Shown: positions 1 to 12,519 of the stretch, one piece after another | How positions within the stretch are numbered: the stretch's first letter is position 1 | How the letters are laid out: every line of letters starts with the position of its first letter | Source of the DNA: Watersipora subatra | Taxonomy: Eukaryota > Bryozoa > Gymnolaemata > Cheilostomatida > Watersiporidae | Assembly: GCF_963576615.1 (NCBI RefSeq) | Contig: NC_088711.1 | Span: forward strand, 12,881,869-12,945,868 | DNA length: 64,000 nt | Direction of reading: 5' to 3' | Notes under the pieces: generated by a model | The model's database searches: none | What the model saw: only the letters and a program-made list of their open reading frames with translations | What the model was told of the DNA's origin: nothing | Translations under genes and position numbers: made by a program

Positions 1-1724
1 CTGAGCATGCCTCATATTTTATTGTTTAGGAGAACTATAGCTAGCTCATTGTTTAGCTTTTACTATTAGCTCTTTTCAAAGTACCTGTTCTCCACTGGTC
101 ATCTTAGTGGTTTTACGATTTTACAAGGTTTGTAACGTTCTGCAGTCTGCAAGGACATTTTTGTCTGCTTCATTAAATTTGTGATACTTTTAGCTCTATT
201 AATTTCTGCAATACTGAGCTGTTCATATAACAGAATAGGTAGGTTCAAAAGCCTAGTTGCCTGCCACAATCTTTTTTATATTTTTAGCACTGACCTGACC
301 TCCTACATAGAGTGTGGAGGCCATATAGCTTATATTTCTTGGCACACTGGCTAAAATAAAATGGTTGAATCCAATCATATTTTTGCGGTCTTTTCTATCG
401 AGTAGATGAGCTCTCTCTAATAGCTCCAATCTGTATTTTACCTTACAAAGTTTGTTCGCGATTTTCAATGCATTATTAAAAAAGTATGGCCTATTGTAGT
501 ACACTCAACCCTTAACTGCAATCAATAACCCAGGTATGCGACACATTAAATGTCCTCATGGATGAGAGTAAAACCCCTTGAAGTGGGCGAATGATCTTGC
601 AAGAACAACAGCTGGTGCACTAGAGTTGCTTGTGCTAGTGTCTAGTATATGCAGTAATGCCTTCTATCTCACTGTATCTTTGTTTTCAGTAGGCTTCATT
701 TGTGTACATGTACACTAAAGGCTGGGTCATACTATATCGCCGTATCTCGGCGTTTTCCTTTTGGCATATATCGTCGACTATGTGCACTGTAAACCAATGG
801 CATCGACGAAGCAGCGCAGATACGTAGGAAAAGTTTGCAGCTGTCAAATAAGGCGAAAATTAGAGTGGAATTTTTCTCGAATTTCTCATATGTTGGAACA
901 CTCGTATGTGGAGGTATGACTGTACTTGAAGACATTAGGCTCTAAAAAGTGGCTGGCGCAGGTTAACTTTAAAATGATAAAGACAGACCTTTCCTGTGTA
1001 TCCTAACAATGATACTTTCAATGCAAACTCAAAGATTCAGAGTCCTAAAATATCATGAGCAGATCAAGGTTCTTATGGATTCTGAGTAGGTGGGCAGGTT
1101 GATGGATGCGAGCCATAAACCCCACTTTTTATGGGAGTGGTAAGCTAAAAAGAGTAAGAATATCTAGATAAAAACTCGTGTGGGTGAAATTTCATGTTTC
1201 CTTGCTGACTAACTGCTTTTAACAAAACTTTTTACATTAGTAAGGAAAACAAAAAACACTAACCAGCAGTGTGCGATGTGAATTTCCCGATACAAAATGT
1301 GCATGTATGCTCTCATTTTAATTTAAATCTACTGTACATACTTTAAATAGGGATATATACATTTCATTACCATCATTAGAAGCCAGGACCTTTGTCACTC
1401 TTTCTTTAATTCATGAAATCACACACTCAGACTAAATCCTTTCGATGAGGATCCTTTCGATCCTTTCGATTATTTCCCTGCTAATTGGAAATAATTACTT
1501 TTCAATGACTTAAAAATAGCAGATTTCGATCTGAAAATGATAGCCATTAACATTTTGGTTTTAAACCTACAACGCAAGCAAACTAATTACATGTACCCCA
1601 CATTCTTACTTACAAATGCCCTCAAAATAAGTTGCCGACACTGTAAATTGATTGTAATAAACAATCAGAATGGATTTACAAACATGTAACATGATTATGT
1701 GCTCTGCAGCATATTATTAATACA
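1..1724. other. Non-coding stretch, probably intron
   Basis: No exon with convincing splice sites or recognisable protein similarity was found here. It is probably part of the intron before the IP6K-like exon at 2440, because that exon begins with a clear acceptor and no earlier exon of the family is visible. One minus-strand open frame at 253-504 looks slightly protein-like but matches no family I know. Confidence 0.4.
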
Positions 1725-1726
1725 TA

Positions 1727-2035
1727 CTAGCTGTGCCACCCGGCGTTGCCTGGGTATTAAAAATCAGCTTATAAACAATGAGAAGTGATGAGATTTGCTT
1801 ACCACTTGCTGGCAGGAAAGTCTCCAGCAAGTGATAGGCCATTGCCAAGTGACCTGGCACATTGCCAATGGAAAATTCCACAAACCTAGTTAGTAAGCTT
1901 CAAATGCCGGTAGGCATTGACATTGCCTCAGCATTGTTGCCCAGCTAGGCTATTCTAATAATAGCTATAGCCGGAATGCAGACAGACATACAGACATAAA
2001 ACATACTTTGAGAAATATATATGTAGATTAGTTCA
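1727..2035 (+). mobile_element. SINE/LINE-tail-like dispersed repeat, copy 1 (lacks tRNA-like part)
   Basis: It begins CTAGCTGTGCCACCCGGCGT and runs through a GGGTATTAAAAATCAGCTTA block. It ends with GCTATAGC, a run of CAGACAGACATACAGACA and AAATATATATGTAGAT. The same 5' block recurs at about 23850 (plus) and 28684 (minus), so this is a dispersed element. Unlike those two copies, it shows no tRNA-like promoter segment before the 3' tail and looks like an internally shortened relative. It lies in the presumed IP6K intron. The class is inferred from the tail style. Confidence 0.6.
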
Positions 2036-2439
2036 TAAATCTACTTTTGATTCACGATGGTGATAAGCTAGAGTGTATGAGTGCCAGTTGCAGAAATATA
2101 TCTGCGATGAATAAACAACATCTTGGAAGCAAGGAAATACAATGATAACATGCCAAAAGCCTATGATTCAGTTAAACAATACTTGCTGGGTAAAAATAAT
2201 CTATTCATCCATGATAGTTTTAATTCATCACTTATAATTTTGGAAAGGCACCATTCCTATTGTTTTAGTGCACAAGTTCTTTTATAACAGCTGTATCTGA
2301 GCACTATTCTTTAATGATAACTTTCCCTACTATGTCCTAACCTTTTATGCCCATGCTTTACATGACTCATGAAATAGGGTTGAGTGATCTCCTAATTTTA
2401 TGGTTGTGTCAACTATAACGCATTCTCTTTTTGTTGCAG

Positions 2440-2850
2440 AAATACGATGCCTCGAATGGAAAGTTCGAAACATTAGACAAGTATGAAGGTCTAAAACTCT
2501 CGGTAGACGAATTCAAAAGGAAGATTGTGCAATTTTTGCATGATGGGAAAGTGTTCCGGCAAGAATTAGTTTCACCCATCTATGACAGATTGAAGCGCTT
2601 TCACGATTGTCTCTCTCAGCAAGATACCTTCAGGTTCTATTCATGTTCCCTACTAATTATCTATGAAGGCGATTTCCAATCACCTGAAGATGTTTCTCTA
2701 GTGAAGGTTAAGGCTATAGACTTTGCTCACACAACATATGAGTCATATCCGGATGAAAACAGCCAATACATCCATACTGGTCCTGATCTAGGTTATCTAC
2801 TGGGATTAAAGACACTCATCGACATTTTTAAAGGAATGCAAAGTGAGTGA
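2440..2850 (+). CDS. Inositol hexakisphosphate kinase (IP6K-like), last coding exon
   Basis: This is the C-terminal 136 residues of an inositol phosphate kinase of the IPK superfamily, which makes inositol pyrophosphates from IP6. The exon follows a pyrimidine-rich tract and CAG acceptor (2437-2439), opens in phase 0 with AAA TAC, and ends at TGA 2848-2850. Visible family motifs are the strand motif FRFYSCSLLIIYEG (residues 64-77 of the exon), the catalytic-core IDFAHTT (93-99), where Asp94 is the metal-binding aspartate of the family, and the C-terminal GPDLGYLLGL (114-123). The RFYS-SLL form favours IP6K over IPMK or IP3K, which have a GSSLLF-type motif. The N-terminal kinase exons, including the PxxxDxKxG motif, are not in the window and presumably lie to the left. 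Nothing suggests a pseudogene. Confidence 0.88.
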   Translation, partial: KYDASNGKFETLDKYEGLKLSVDEFKRKIVQFLHDGKVFRQELVSPIYDRLKRFHDCLSQQDTFRFYSCSLLIIYEGDFQSPEDVSLVKVKAIDFAHTTYESYPDENSQYIHTGPDLGYLLGLKTLIDIFKGMQSE

Positions 2851-3907
2851 CTGGTCTTAATATTAAGATTATTTCTTGCTTCTACATATAGATAAACTAC
2901 ACTGCAGGGATCTTTGTGCATTAATTGCTCAGTGGCCTCTGCTCGCTATCCATTGTACTGCCTTTTCAATTTATCTACTAACTGCTTTTTAAAAATCCTA
3001 TTTTTATAAAACTTGCTATTCTTGGCTAGTCATATACAAGAGTGTCAAATTTTTGCAAGCATTTGCGTCATTTAAGGGAATGTTTTCATAAGTCATCATA
3101 GCTAGAATGCAACAAGTATATAGCTTGATAGAAATATGTGCTGTAGGATTTTACCACTTAAGACCACTTGTGTTTACTTTTGGGTTACATGGGCAAGTTA
3201 TTTACGCTTTCTTGTTGGTGCATTTATGTGTATCTATATGCATCTATATGCATGTAATATCTTTGGACAATGTGCGTTGTAGCACAATTTATTTTTGTGG
3301 TGTTGATCTAATAATATATTCTTGACTGTACAATTGAACATACATGTATAATACACACAACTACCAATCTGAATTTTTTCAAGTTTCTGCAAACACCATG
3401 TAATGGAACTTGAATTTACATGTAAAGCCATTGTCTTCCCTTAGCAATTAATAACATTACCTTTACAAGTACTTCTGGTATTACAGCTCTATATAACATG
3501 TTTTGATCGCTTTGTAATAGTTGTTAGTTGTTGAGTAGTGCAAGCATTCCTTGCAGTAAATGGGTACATATCATATATGTATACATTATAATAATTTTTA
3601 CGGATATAACATATTTTGCATTAAATACAAGTGTAGGATGAGGAAAGCATAAGTATCAAACGAGCTAAAGATACATGTTTAAGACAAAGACAGGCATAAG
3701 GATAGCAAAAACTAATGACAGACTCGGATGTGTTACATGTATGCGGATATGTTACATGTATGTGTATGATTGAATGACTCAATCATGAATGACTCGAGAA
3801 TGACTCAAACCAACAAAGATGGCTATTTACTTTTACATAGATTTAAAAATTGACAGTCATAGCAGGTCTTCTATCTGCTCATTATCAAGCTTGATGTTTC
3901 TGAGGTT
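2851..3907. other. 3' UTR and intergenic sequence
   Basis: It starts with the presumed 3' UTR of the IP6K-like gene. I saw no AATAAA close to the stop codon, so the polyadenylation site is undetermined. The rest is AT-rich and without supported genes; short open frames at 3107-3431 have no protein character. Confidence 0.35.
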
Positions 3908-4187
3908 GCTATAACATACAGCCAGTTTGCTCTATTAAGAGCCTATTGCGTAACTTGGTTTGGATCAAACTGAACCCACTAAAAATTTGTTCTACGGCCG
4001 CTGAAGAAGCAGGCAAATCATTCAGCGAAAGACCCAAGTCACCCAACTGGTGCAAGCTGTCAACCCTCCTCGGTATAGTTTTCCACCACACATCTCTAGA
4101 TACCTGAGCAATGAATTGCTTGTCAAACATCTGCTGAGATATATTCGACCGAGTTAAATTGAAGTTAAATTTACCAGCAAACTTCAA
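3844..4187 (-). pseudogene. hAT-family transposase C-terminal fragment
   Basis: A minus-strand open frame carries WW near its middle followed by LPASSAAVEQIFSGFS and then TKLRNRL. This is the hallmark of the hAT dimerisation domain (tryptophan pair, then an L-P-x-S-S-x-x-x-E-R-x-F type motif and a K-x-R-N-x-L helix). After the frame's stop at 3909, a peptide YSNLRNIKLDNEQIEDLL continues in the neighbouring frame to about 3844, so one frameshift breaks the end. No DDE catalytic core, BED zinc finger or terminal repeat is visible nearby. I read it as a dead 3' fragment. It lies between the convergent IP6K-like and DNAJC9 genes. Confidence 0.8.
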
Positions 4188-5091
4188 AAGGTCTCAAAAC
4201 TGTGACAATGGACAGACAGACACTGATGGTTTTAGATGAGTGTTCAAGAGGATTATCTAATGTAAAGGAAACCAATTACAATGAATTATGTTGAGAGTCT
4301 CACAAGTCTCTCTCTCAAAACCATCAAGCTAGATTTCTATTTTAACTCAGACTCCCTTTGATGTCATTGTTGTAGGACATACTTCAATATATTAATTATA
4401 AATATAATATCTCCTCTATTTCTATAACAATATAATGTACACCTACATCACAAACTCACAATACAACCACTTTATAGGTAGTATGTTAGCCCCTGAAATA
4501 ATTGTTTCCAGTTTTGCTCCATTTTTACCGGTTTGTCCTGCTGTCCTGGTAAAAACTGTTTTTTCCGGCAAAGTTTACAACCCTGGTTTTGTGAATGGAA
4601 GCAAACACAAAAACCTTGATCGAATCTAAAAACTACAAAAATTTTATGATTGCTACAAAAATGAGTGATAAACAACAATGAAACAATTATTTTAGCACTT
4701 CTATTGCCAGTTTAATATCGTCTTGGGTGTTCACACTGCTAGTTGATAAATATAAAAGATCTAAATCGGTAAAAGCAAAGAAGCAAGCTTGTTTTGAGTT
4801 GCCCTTCATCTAAGAGAAAAAACAACTCCTTATTACTGTCTTAGTTGTGAAAATGTTTTCTTTTGCTAAAATTAATATTAAATAAGTGGGAAAAAAATCA
4901 GCTGACATATCTTGTGCTTCCAATGCTTCAAACATAAGTGACTGTTTGTTTTTTTTTCAAGTTTCCTTGTATTGTAATTAATATCAACTTGAACACAATT
5001 GCTAAGAGTTAATTTAATAATAATAAGTACAGATAAACATGATGGCACAGCTACTTAAAAGTTCTAATAAATTGACAGAATTATACGTATT
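4188..5091. other. Intergenic sequence and DNAJC9 3' side
   Basis: AT-rich sequence downstream of the convergent IP6K-like (plus) and DNAJC9 (minus) genes. It should contain the DNAJC9 3' UTR. No further gene is supported; the overlapping frames at 4435-4678 on both strands show no family features. Confidence 0.35.
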
Positions 5092-8000
5092 TTATACCTT
5101 CTTTTGTCGTTTCGCTTTTGAACTAGAGTTTGTCGATTTGCTACCTTGAGCTATATTTCGTTTTTTTGATGTGCTTGGCTTGCTTTCCAAGACTTTCGAA
5201 TCATCATCTTCAATGTTTCCATATTTCTCTTCAAGATATGTAAGGAGTCCACCTCTTCTCTCCTTATTACGTTGCATAGCCACAGCCAAGTCATTGTATC
5301 CAGCCAAAGAACCTCCATTCAATTCTTTTGCAGCTTTCTCAGCCTCCTTGGCCTCCTTCTTGGCCTGCATAAGAATAACGATTCAAGCATTGGGTCTGAA
5401 ACAACCTAGCTGTATAATCAAGTAGTCATTTCAGTACATTATTTAAATGACGGATTATGCGGAGCGGTAATACAAACAATTCGTGAAATATAGATACATT
5501 TGTACACGAATAAACTACAACAATAAATCAACAAAAACATCAGAGCTGTCAGCAACAATAGACCTTGGACTGTCGTTTTTTCTTATTGGCGACAGTCTCA
5601 TTGCAAAACTTTTTATACTTTGGCAGCTCTTGAGACTCGATCAAAGGTCGGAGCATCTCCTGGAACCTCTCTTCATCCTTCACAGAAGCACACATGACAC
5701 TATCTATTATGTGCTGCATGTCACCTTTGCTTGATATGTATGCGGCCTTCAGATCAGCCAATTCCTCTTCTGATCCTGAATAGAAGCAGCAGGAAGGGTC
5801 AATGCTTTTATGTAGCGTGTCGTGCGGCAAGTGCTTTAGTAGCGGTGATGTAGATATCATACAACATGCGATGGATCATAAAACAGCAGCAATACGAGAG
5901 AACAGTCAGTCGGAAGCTCCTTACATGTAGATGTCATTCCATAGAAACTTACAGATAAAAACAAAGCTGGTACTTATTTTATGCACAAACCGGTTGCTAG
6001 GTGACATAGACAAACATGTACTCACACATTCCCGTTCTAAGATTAGTAAGAGTAAGTCTACAAGTAGATATTTCTCATAAATACGAGCATTAGCTTTGTT
6101 GATATCACTATCCATAGAAATAAGACATTTCAGCATTCTTTCGTAATTACTTGAAAGTATCTCTGTTACAGTATACATGTATTCCAGTATATTGGTATTT
6201 CTGTTCCAGTATACACTGTTATGCATATATAGCAGCATGAAATGGTTGTAACGTACTAAGCCAGATCTAAGGAAATACTAGTTTTATTTCGGTTGAGATC
6301 TAATGTATGGCATCTAAAATAAAACATTTGTGTATTTCACAGAGGTTTAATATAATAGATTTAAGCAGGCTAGAGTTGAGTGGAGCGCATTTCATAATCG
6401 ACGTAACTGATTACCAACATCAAACTGCACATTTCGATCGGCGATGCTGCGGTATCACAGCTTTTATTGTATTTTTACATTTGTCATATAGCTCATCAAC
6501 TCTGTGGTGACATCCTTAAAAATGCTTTACTTTTAATTCCTATATGTTTAACAAAGACTTTTGCTCTCGATGGTGTCAAACAAGAATTTCACAACATTGG
6601 TCAAGTTATAACAGCCCTCTGAGCAATGACACTTTAAACAGCAAAAATTATAACTAATAAGAAAGGATGGTTTTACGCGCATACAATCACAGTAATAAAC
6701 TAGAGCCATTTTTCAATAATAGCGTATTTGCTCTCAGCACTTATGTATTACATTGCTAATGGCTAGCAGAGACCGAATGGCTGAGAGAAAATAAAAAAGC
6801 CATGGACTGATCATACAAATGTGAATCAGGCCTTAAAGATTGGCTACTTTTAATTTTGTTTTATTAATCTTCATCACAATTACAAAAACGTACATATGAA
6901 TTCTTCAGTTTTTAGCGGAACTAGAAATATGAAAAGTGACGATGTGTCAAATTTAACCATGTCTAATTTCAATTGTATGCTTATGAAAAGTATGAAGTAT
7001 CACGTAATATTAATGTGCCATCACATAGAGGGCAGACAAATCTAAAAACAATTTTGACACAACTTAAATTATGAAAATTTTATGACTGTATGAAGTTTTA
7101 AAACTACTGTCGTCACACCGAGGTGTAACCAGAGGATTGCAAGAAATACAGCAGTTGTTAGCGTGTTTGAAATAGGTAACACTTCATCAAACTCCAGCTA
7201 AAAACAATACTTGTAATACAAAAAATTCAAATCTCACCTTTATAAGTAGCTTCAAAGTTGCTGATGTCATCGACAGTGACAATAGGAAACATCTCTCGCC
7301 AGTAATCCATCCACTCTTTACCTTCGGCCAGGCCAAAGTCATCTTCCTCATCAATTTCTCCTACAAGTTACAACTATGGAACTTGATAATTTTAAAGATG
7401 CTAGACACTCAGCAAGAAAACCTCACAGATCTCACCTTAAAAGTAAAATATATTTCAATATGGCAATTCATCTTTTGCTACTTCAAACTGAAACAATGAG
7501 ACATCATATGATGACTACCTTCTCTAGCACGTATAAAAAGTGTTCTCTTTTTGCACACCGGAGTGTGCAACAAACCAAGACATTCACCTTTAGAACTATT
7601 ATCCAAATTGGTGGATTATTATAACATTTACGATTCAATATATTCTTCATTTTGATTTGTCGGTGAGTATTGTGAAGAATTGTTATCTTAGCAATCAAAC
7701 TAAACTGTGAATTAGTAAAAAATCGACATATGATTACTGCTACCCCTGAAGGTCTAACATCATGGATATGCTAAGGATTCCTCCATAAATTGAAAACTGA
7801 TATACATCTAAAAATCTACTAACAAATTGAATTCATTCTCAAATCGGATACATATGTTCAGCCTATCAAATCCTGAATCAATTATCGCCACAAAAACGCC
7901 CTGTGATTAATATTCATTTGTTTCATATTCCAAACATCTACAATAATTACTTAATAAGTTTAAATTATAAATATGTATCAATGGACAAATAAAATAAATA

Positions 8001-11000
8001 CAAAATATTTAAATTAATAAAACTATAATGCGTAAAAATGAGGTTTTATTGTCACTGCGGCTTCAAAACAACCGAGCCGAGGAGTAGTCTTGGCAGCGAA
8101 GGAGACAGAGATGGTGATAATTTAACCTAACTTATAGTGTAGGTATTAAACCAACTTTAAAATAACTTGTATCTTACTTATACTTTGCATCTTTAAACAC
8201 TCTATTTTTTATTTGTCACATTCAGCCCCTTTACTTTCACCCACTTCACCCTTACTGTCACATTCAGTCCCTTTACTTTCACCCTTATCGTTTCTGCACA
8301 TATTTCTTTTGAAAACTTTGACGTCATATGTAGGAACTTACTCCAGATGTAGCTTCAAATATTTTGCTCAAACTTTGTTGTATTTTACAAAATTTGCAAT
8401 TTAAGGCAATCATAGATGTTTTTGATCGTGTTTCAGCTTCTTGTGATGAATCCAATGATTCTATGATGACATTGCAACATTATTTGGTTATCTATCCATA
8501 TTGCTATCCAAACCATTGTTGGTAGATGAGTGCATAATACAGTGGGAAGCAAGAACAAAAATATTTCCAGTTTCCAAATGTGCGTTAATAGCAAAAGTGT
8601 ACACAAAGGTCAATTTCCATTGTACTAGAAATGGTTTGGATGACTATAAAAAATGGTTGTCAATATTGAATATACAAAACAAGGAATGTTAAATACATTA
8701 CATAGCGCAAAATCGTTATTACCAGTTATTGGCTTAAAACCAAATATATCAAAGGGTTATTTGAAGTTGGCCCAAAAATAATCACTATGATATGAGTCAC
8801 AATTAACAGTAAAGCACCTTAAACCTGATCATTAGCTTTCTCAAAATATTAACTTAATATCGTTACACCTATGATTAACATTAAGTGTAATAATCTCTCA
8901 CAGAGGAGGCAGCCCTACTGCAACTGAACATACACTAATCAAACAATCATTAAAAATAACGATATGCTCCATCTAAGATGAGAACATTCTGAAACCATCC
9001 ATTACGATAGTGCAGTCGGAGGCAACTCCATTGTATGTGTCATAGAATGAACTTAGAAAGGTTCTTCTAGTTAACTTATTCCTTGTTACAAATATAAATA
9101 AACATGTATAAGACTGAACTCATACCACTATAAAATTATAATAAACAAAAATAATCGTTTGCTTTTTCACAATTTCAAAAGTGTAACCCGACAACAACTG
9201 GCACAGGCTGCACATTTGCGTCACATATTTCAGCCCTGGTTTTATCTTCATATTCATTGTAGCCCAAGTACCAATATCTAAAGGTATAAACACACTAGGC
9301 GATATTTAGAGCGATATCGGGCTGCGTGGCGCTAATCTGCGCTAGAATTCACCCAGCGTGCTCATCCACAGCGATAACGTTAGACTTTCTCTGCACAACT
9401 TTATCGCTAGCGAGATGCATTTCGATTGGTTGGATTTTACCAGAATGCAATTTTATGGCGGGTAATTATTTCTTATCGGTGTTCACCAACGTACAGCAGC
9501 GACAATTTGCTATTTTGTTAATATTGAAACATCTTCAGAACAAACACTGGATTGTTCATAAATTTTATAATAGCACTCCCAGTCTTGTGCACCATAACAA
9601 ACAAAAAATCCAAGTTGAAAACCAACATTTGGAGTCAATCGTTGCGCAGGTTGACCATCTTGAGAACGGTAAATATTTAATACATTAGGCCTAAATATAA
9701 AAAACCACTACAAAATAAAATATGTATAAAAATAGTAAAAAATATTACAGTTAAAAATGCAACAATCGTTTTTTCTTATGTATCCTTGTAGTGTAGGCAG
9801 TGTACAATCCATGAAAGTGAGATAGGTTTAATAACAAATGCGTAAGTTGTTTACATTGTCGCCTAGATGGCGCCATATTGACTGACCCTAAATTTATTAA
9901 CAACTCCGAAGAAACTAATGATACGGAATTTTATTGGCAGTTTGTGGGCGTGCCCATTATATCGCTTGCTAGTGAATCGCTCAAGTGTGTTTATGCACAC
10001 GCTAGCGATATCTCCGCCTTCCTCATGACGCTCGCGATAAAATCACCTAGTGTGTTTACACCTTTAGAGCTATAGAAAGCTATAAACAAACTAACACGTA
10101 CCAGTCTTTAATGTAAGGCGGAACCTAAAAACGAGGCTAAACAAACTTTTTAGAGAAGTTTTATTATATAATTCATGTTGGACTGCATCGATATAAACGT
10201 AAAATATGCGAGTTGTTAAAGACGCTCATAAAAGTTAATATGCTGCATCTCTAACTACAGACCATTTCTCTAACATTAACTAGCTGTTGAAACTCCAATT
10301 ATATTTTGCAGTCTCTTCTCTGTTCAAGCTAATACCTTTCTACTAGAACAGCTACTAGCTATTTTATCACCTGTTTCATCATAGATATCCCGCACTCTTT
10401 TGTCACTCAGCAATTGATGGAGTTTAGAGAGTAGCTGAAATTTTTCTGTTGCCTGTGGTCGATCCTTTGCCTTGGCTTTATCTGGATGTACTTTGAGAGA
10501 GATTTTATAGTATGCTTTTTTCACTAAAACAACACAGGAGAATAAGGAGAATAAGTGAACTACAATGTGTGCAAGTCGTCAATTGTATTACGGTAATTCC
10601 TCATTTGCTGTGGTAAATCGGCAGTCTTTGCGAACAAGGAAAATCCGCATAATAGAAACGTCATATGTAGGAACTTACTCCAGATGTAGCTTCAAATATT
10701 TTGCTCAAACTTTATGTTGTATTTTACAAAATTTGCATTTTAAGGCAATCATAGATGTTTTTGATCGTGTTTCAGCTTCTTGTGATGAATCCAATAATTC
10801 TATGATGACTGCAACATTATTTGGTTATCTATCCATATTGCTATCCAAACCATTGTTGGTAGATGAGTGCATAATACAGTGGGAAGCAAGAACAAAAATA
10901 TTTCCAATTTCCAAATGTGCGTTAATAGCAAAAGTGTACATAAAGGTCAATTTCCATTGTACTAGAAATGGTTTGGATGACTATAAAAAATGGTTGTCAA

Positions 11001-11769
11001 TATTGAATATACAAAACAAGGAATGTTAAATACATTACATAGCGCAAAATCGTTATTACCAGTTATTGGCTTAAAACCAAATATATCAAAGGGTTATTTG
11101 AAGTTGGCCCAAAAATAATCACTATGATATGAGTCACAATTAACAGTAAAGCACCTTAAACCTGATCATTAGCTTTCTCAAAATATTAACTTAATATCCA
11201 TATCTAATAAAGTTTATTTATCATATGCCTTTTTACTCTTTTGCATAGGTATGTTAGACGATTTTTAGGGTCAAGGTCATTTAAGAGGTATGATGAAGGT
11301 GCCGCAAGCACTTTTACATTTCACAAAACGGAGTAACAAGAAAACAGCGAACTGTGATGACTGCTATCACTGTGATGCTCACAGAGGGATCTTACTGCAC
11401 CAGAATATGAGAGAGCTTTATGTATTTTAGTTTTCTTATTTCTACTTAATTTTCTTTCATATTTTATTTTTTAGCGAATATTTCTCAACCTGCGAAGTAT
11501 TGAAGTCATGAAAACTGAACCAGGAAGTAGCAAGACATCACTGTAATATAGCGAGTCTCCTGATGAGCTCACATACTCCTTAATTAACATGAAAACCTGA
11601 GAAGCAAATGAAAATGATTCTTCTCAACAAACATTAGAGGGTGATTCCAGTTAAAGAGAATGTATATGCTCTTACGTTTCTCCTTGGAGGTAGTTTTGGG
11701 TTGTTGAAAAACTTCATAGAGATCTCGAGTGTTAAACAGTCTCTCGCATTGATCCAATATGCTGGACAT
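5092..11769 (-). CDS. DNAJC9: DnaJ homolog subfamily C member 9 (five coding exons)
   Basis: J-domain co-chaperone that, in vertebrates, recruits HSP70 to histones H3-H4. Coding exons in transcript order: 11676-11769, 10371-10523, 7238-7360, 5564-5775, 5092-5364. All junctions are GT-AG and in phase; total 855 nt, 284 residues (human about 260). Exon 1 begins MSSILDQCERLF and DLYEV, like the vertebrate start; I chose the ATG at 11769 because the codons just upstream are TTG ACG. Exon 2 completes the J domain with KKAYYKISLKVHPD (HPD at residues 44-46). Exon 3 holds an acidic stretch and EWMDYWREMFP. Exon 4 has GSEEELADLKAAY, then KGDMQHIIDSV, the family's histone-binding middle region. Exon 5 is a charged, lysine-rich tail ending KAKRQKKV, possibly a nuclear localisation signal. 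Introns contain a duplicated segment and an inverted-repeat element. Confidence 0.93.
8321..8861 (+). repeat. 541-bp duplicated segment, copy A
   Basis: From ACGTCATATGTAGGAACTTA to TATTAACTTAATATC this stretch is nearly identical to 10658-11198. The copies differ by a few substitutions and two compensating 2-base indels (a missing AT near 8369 and an extra pair near 8467). As a result a frame open throughout copy B is shifted for about 100 bases here and then restored. It lies in DNAJC9 intron 2. No terminal inverted repeats or target duplication are obvious, so it may be a fragment of an unrecognised transposon or a local duplication. Confidence 0.85.
9280..10067. mobile_element. Foldback/MITE-like element with AAAGGTRTAAACACACTAGG ends
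   Basis: The left end AAAGGTATAAACACACTAGG (from about 9280) matches the reverse complement of the right end, CCTAGTGTGTTTACACCTTT (to about 10065). The repeat continues for a few bases with GCGAT-like sequence. Just outside, CTA on the left and TAG on the right would fit a TA target duplication. The interior is unusually rich in GCGATAT and GCTAGCG palindromic words and has no transposase. It sits in DNAJC9 intron 2. This is a non-autonomous DNA element by structure; the superfamily is unknown. Confidence 0.7.
10658..11198 (+). repeat. 541-bp duplicated segment, copy B
   Basis: Partner of 8321-8861, in DNAJC9 intron 1. A plus-strand frame is open from upstream of the segment to a stop at 11029. 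It encodes an unrecognised peptide that includes KPLLVDECIIQWEA and NGLDDYKKWLSILN. I do not recognise a domain. The open frame may be a fragment of a mobile-element protein or chance. Confidence 0.85.
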
Positions 11770-12519
11770 CGTCAATGAAATACTGCAAATTGAAGCATTG
11801 CACGTTTTAACGAGTGTGGTAAAGTAAAATACAGTAACTACCCTCCTGATGTATCAGAAAAATATGCTTGCTATAGAAATTTAACTTCTTGCATTGATAA
11901 ATAATGCATGTATGTGTAGCGTTTATGTTTCGTGGTTAGACGCTGAGCGGTTAGCGACAATTTTTCACTCTGCAATGTAGACGATCGTTTCGCATTTAGT
12001 ATTAGTGCATTTAATTTAAGGCTTACACATCAGTCAATAATAGCCAAGAGGTTGATATTCGCGTAAACCGATGCCCTAAAATGATGTTGTTGGTCATCAT
12101 TCATGTTGTATGTAATAAGTATTTGATTTAAAATAAATAAGCATATACGGAAATGAAGCAAACAATTCTCTACTGGAGTTGCTATTAATACTTCTAGTTA
12201 CATTCTAAAAAAAACAGATACGGTTCCATTTCATGTGTTCACACCATAAACCGCCACTCAAGCCACTAACGCAGAGTTTTGCTGTTCACACTGATGGTGT
12301 ATGACACTCGCATCACCATAAACTCTAACGTCTCAAATTTTCAGCATTTTACATTTCAGTGTAAACACACCTTCAGAGCACCTTCAAATGCATTAGTTCA
12401 AAGGTCAAGCAATTTTATAATAAATATATATAAAATCAACATTATTTTAGGTTTCAATTAATGATTAAATGCAATGACTGAATATACAAAACAGTTGTTA
12501 GTGGGAAATTATCATATTG

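Noticed and set aside
253..504. 83-codon minus-strand frame with a helix-like charged segment
   Set aside because: Slightly protein-like (ILASVPRNISYMAS) but no family recognised, no splice or promoter context; may be an old mobile-element scrap.
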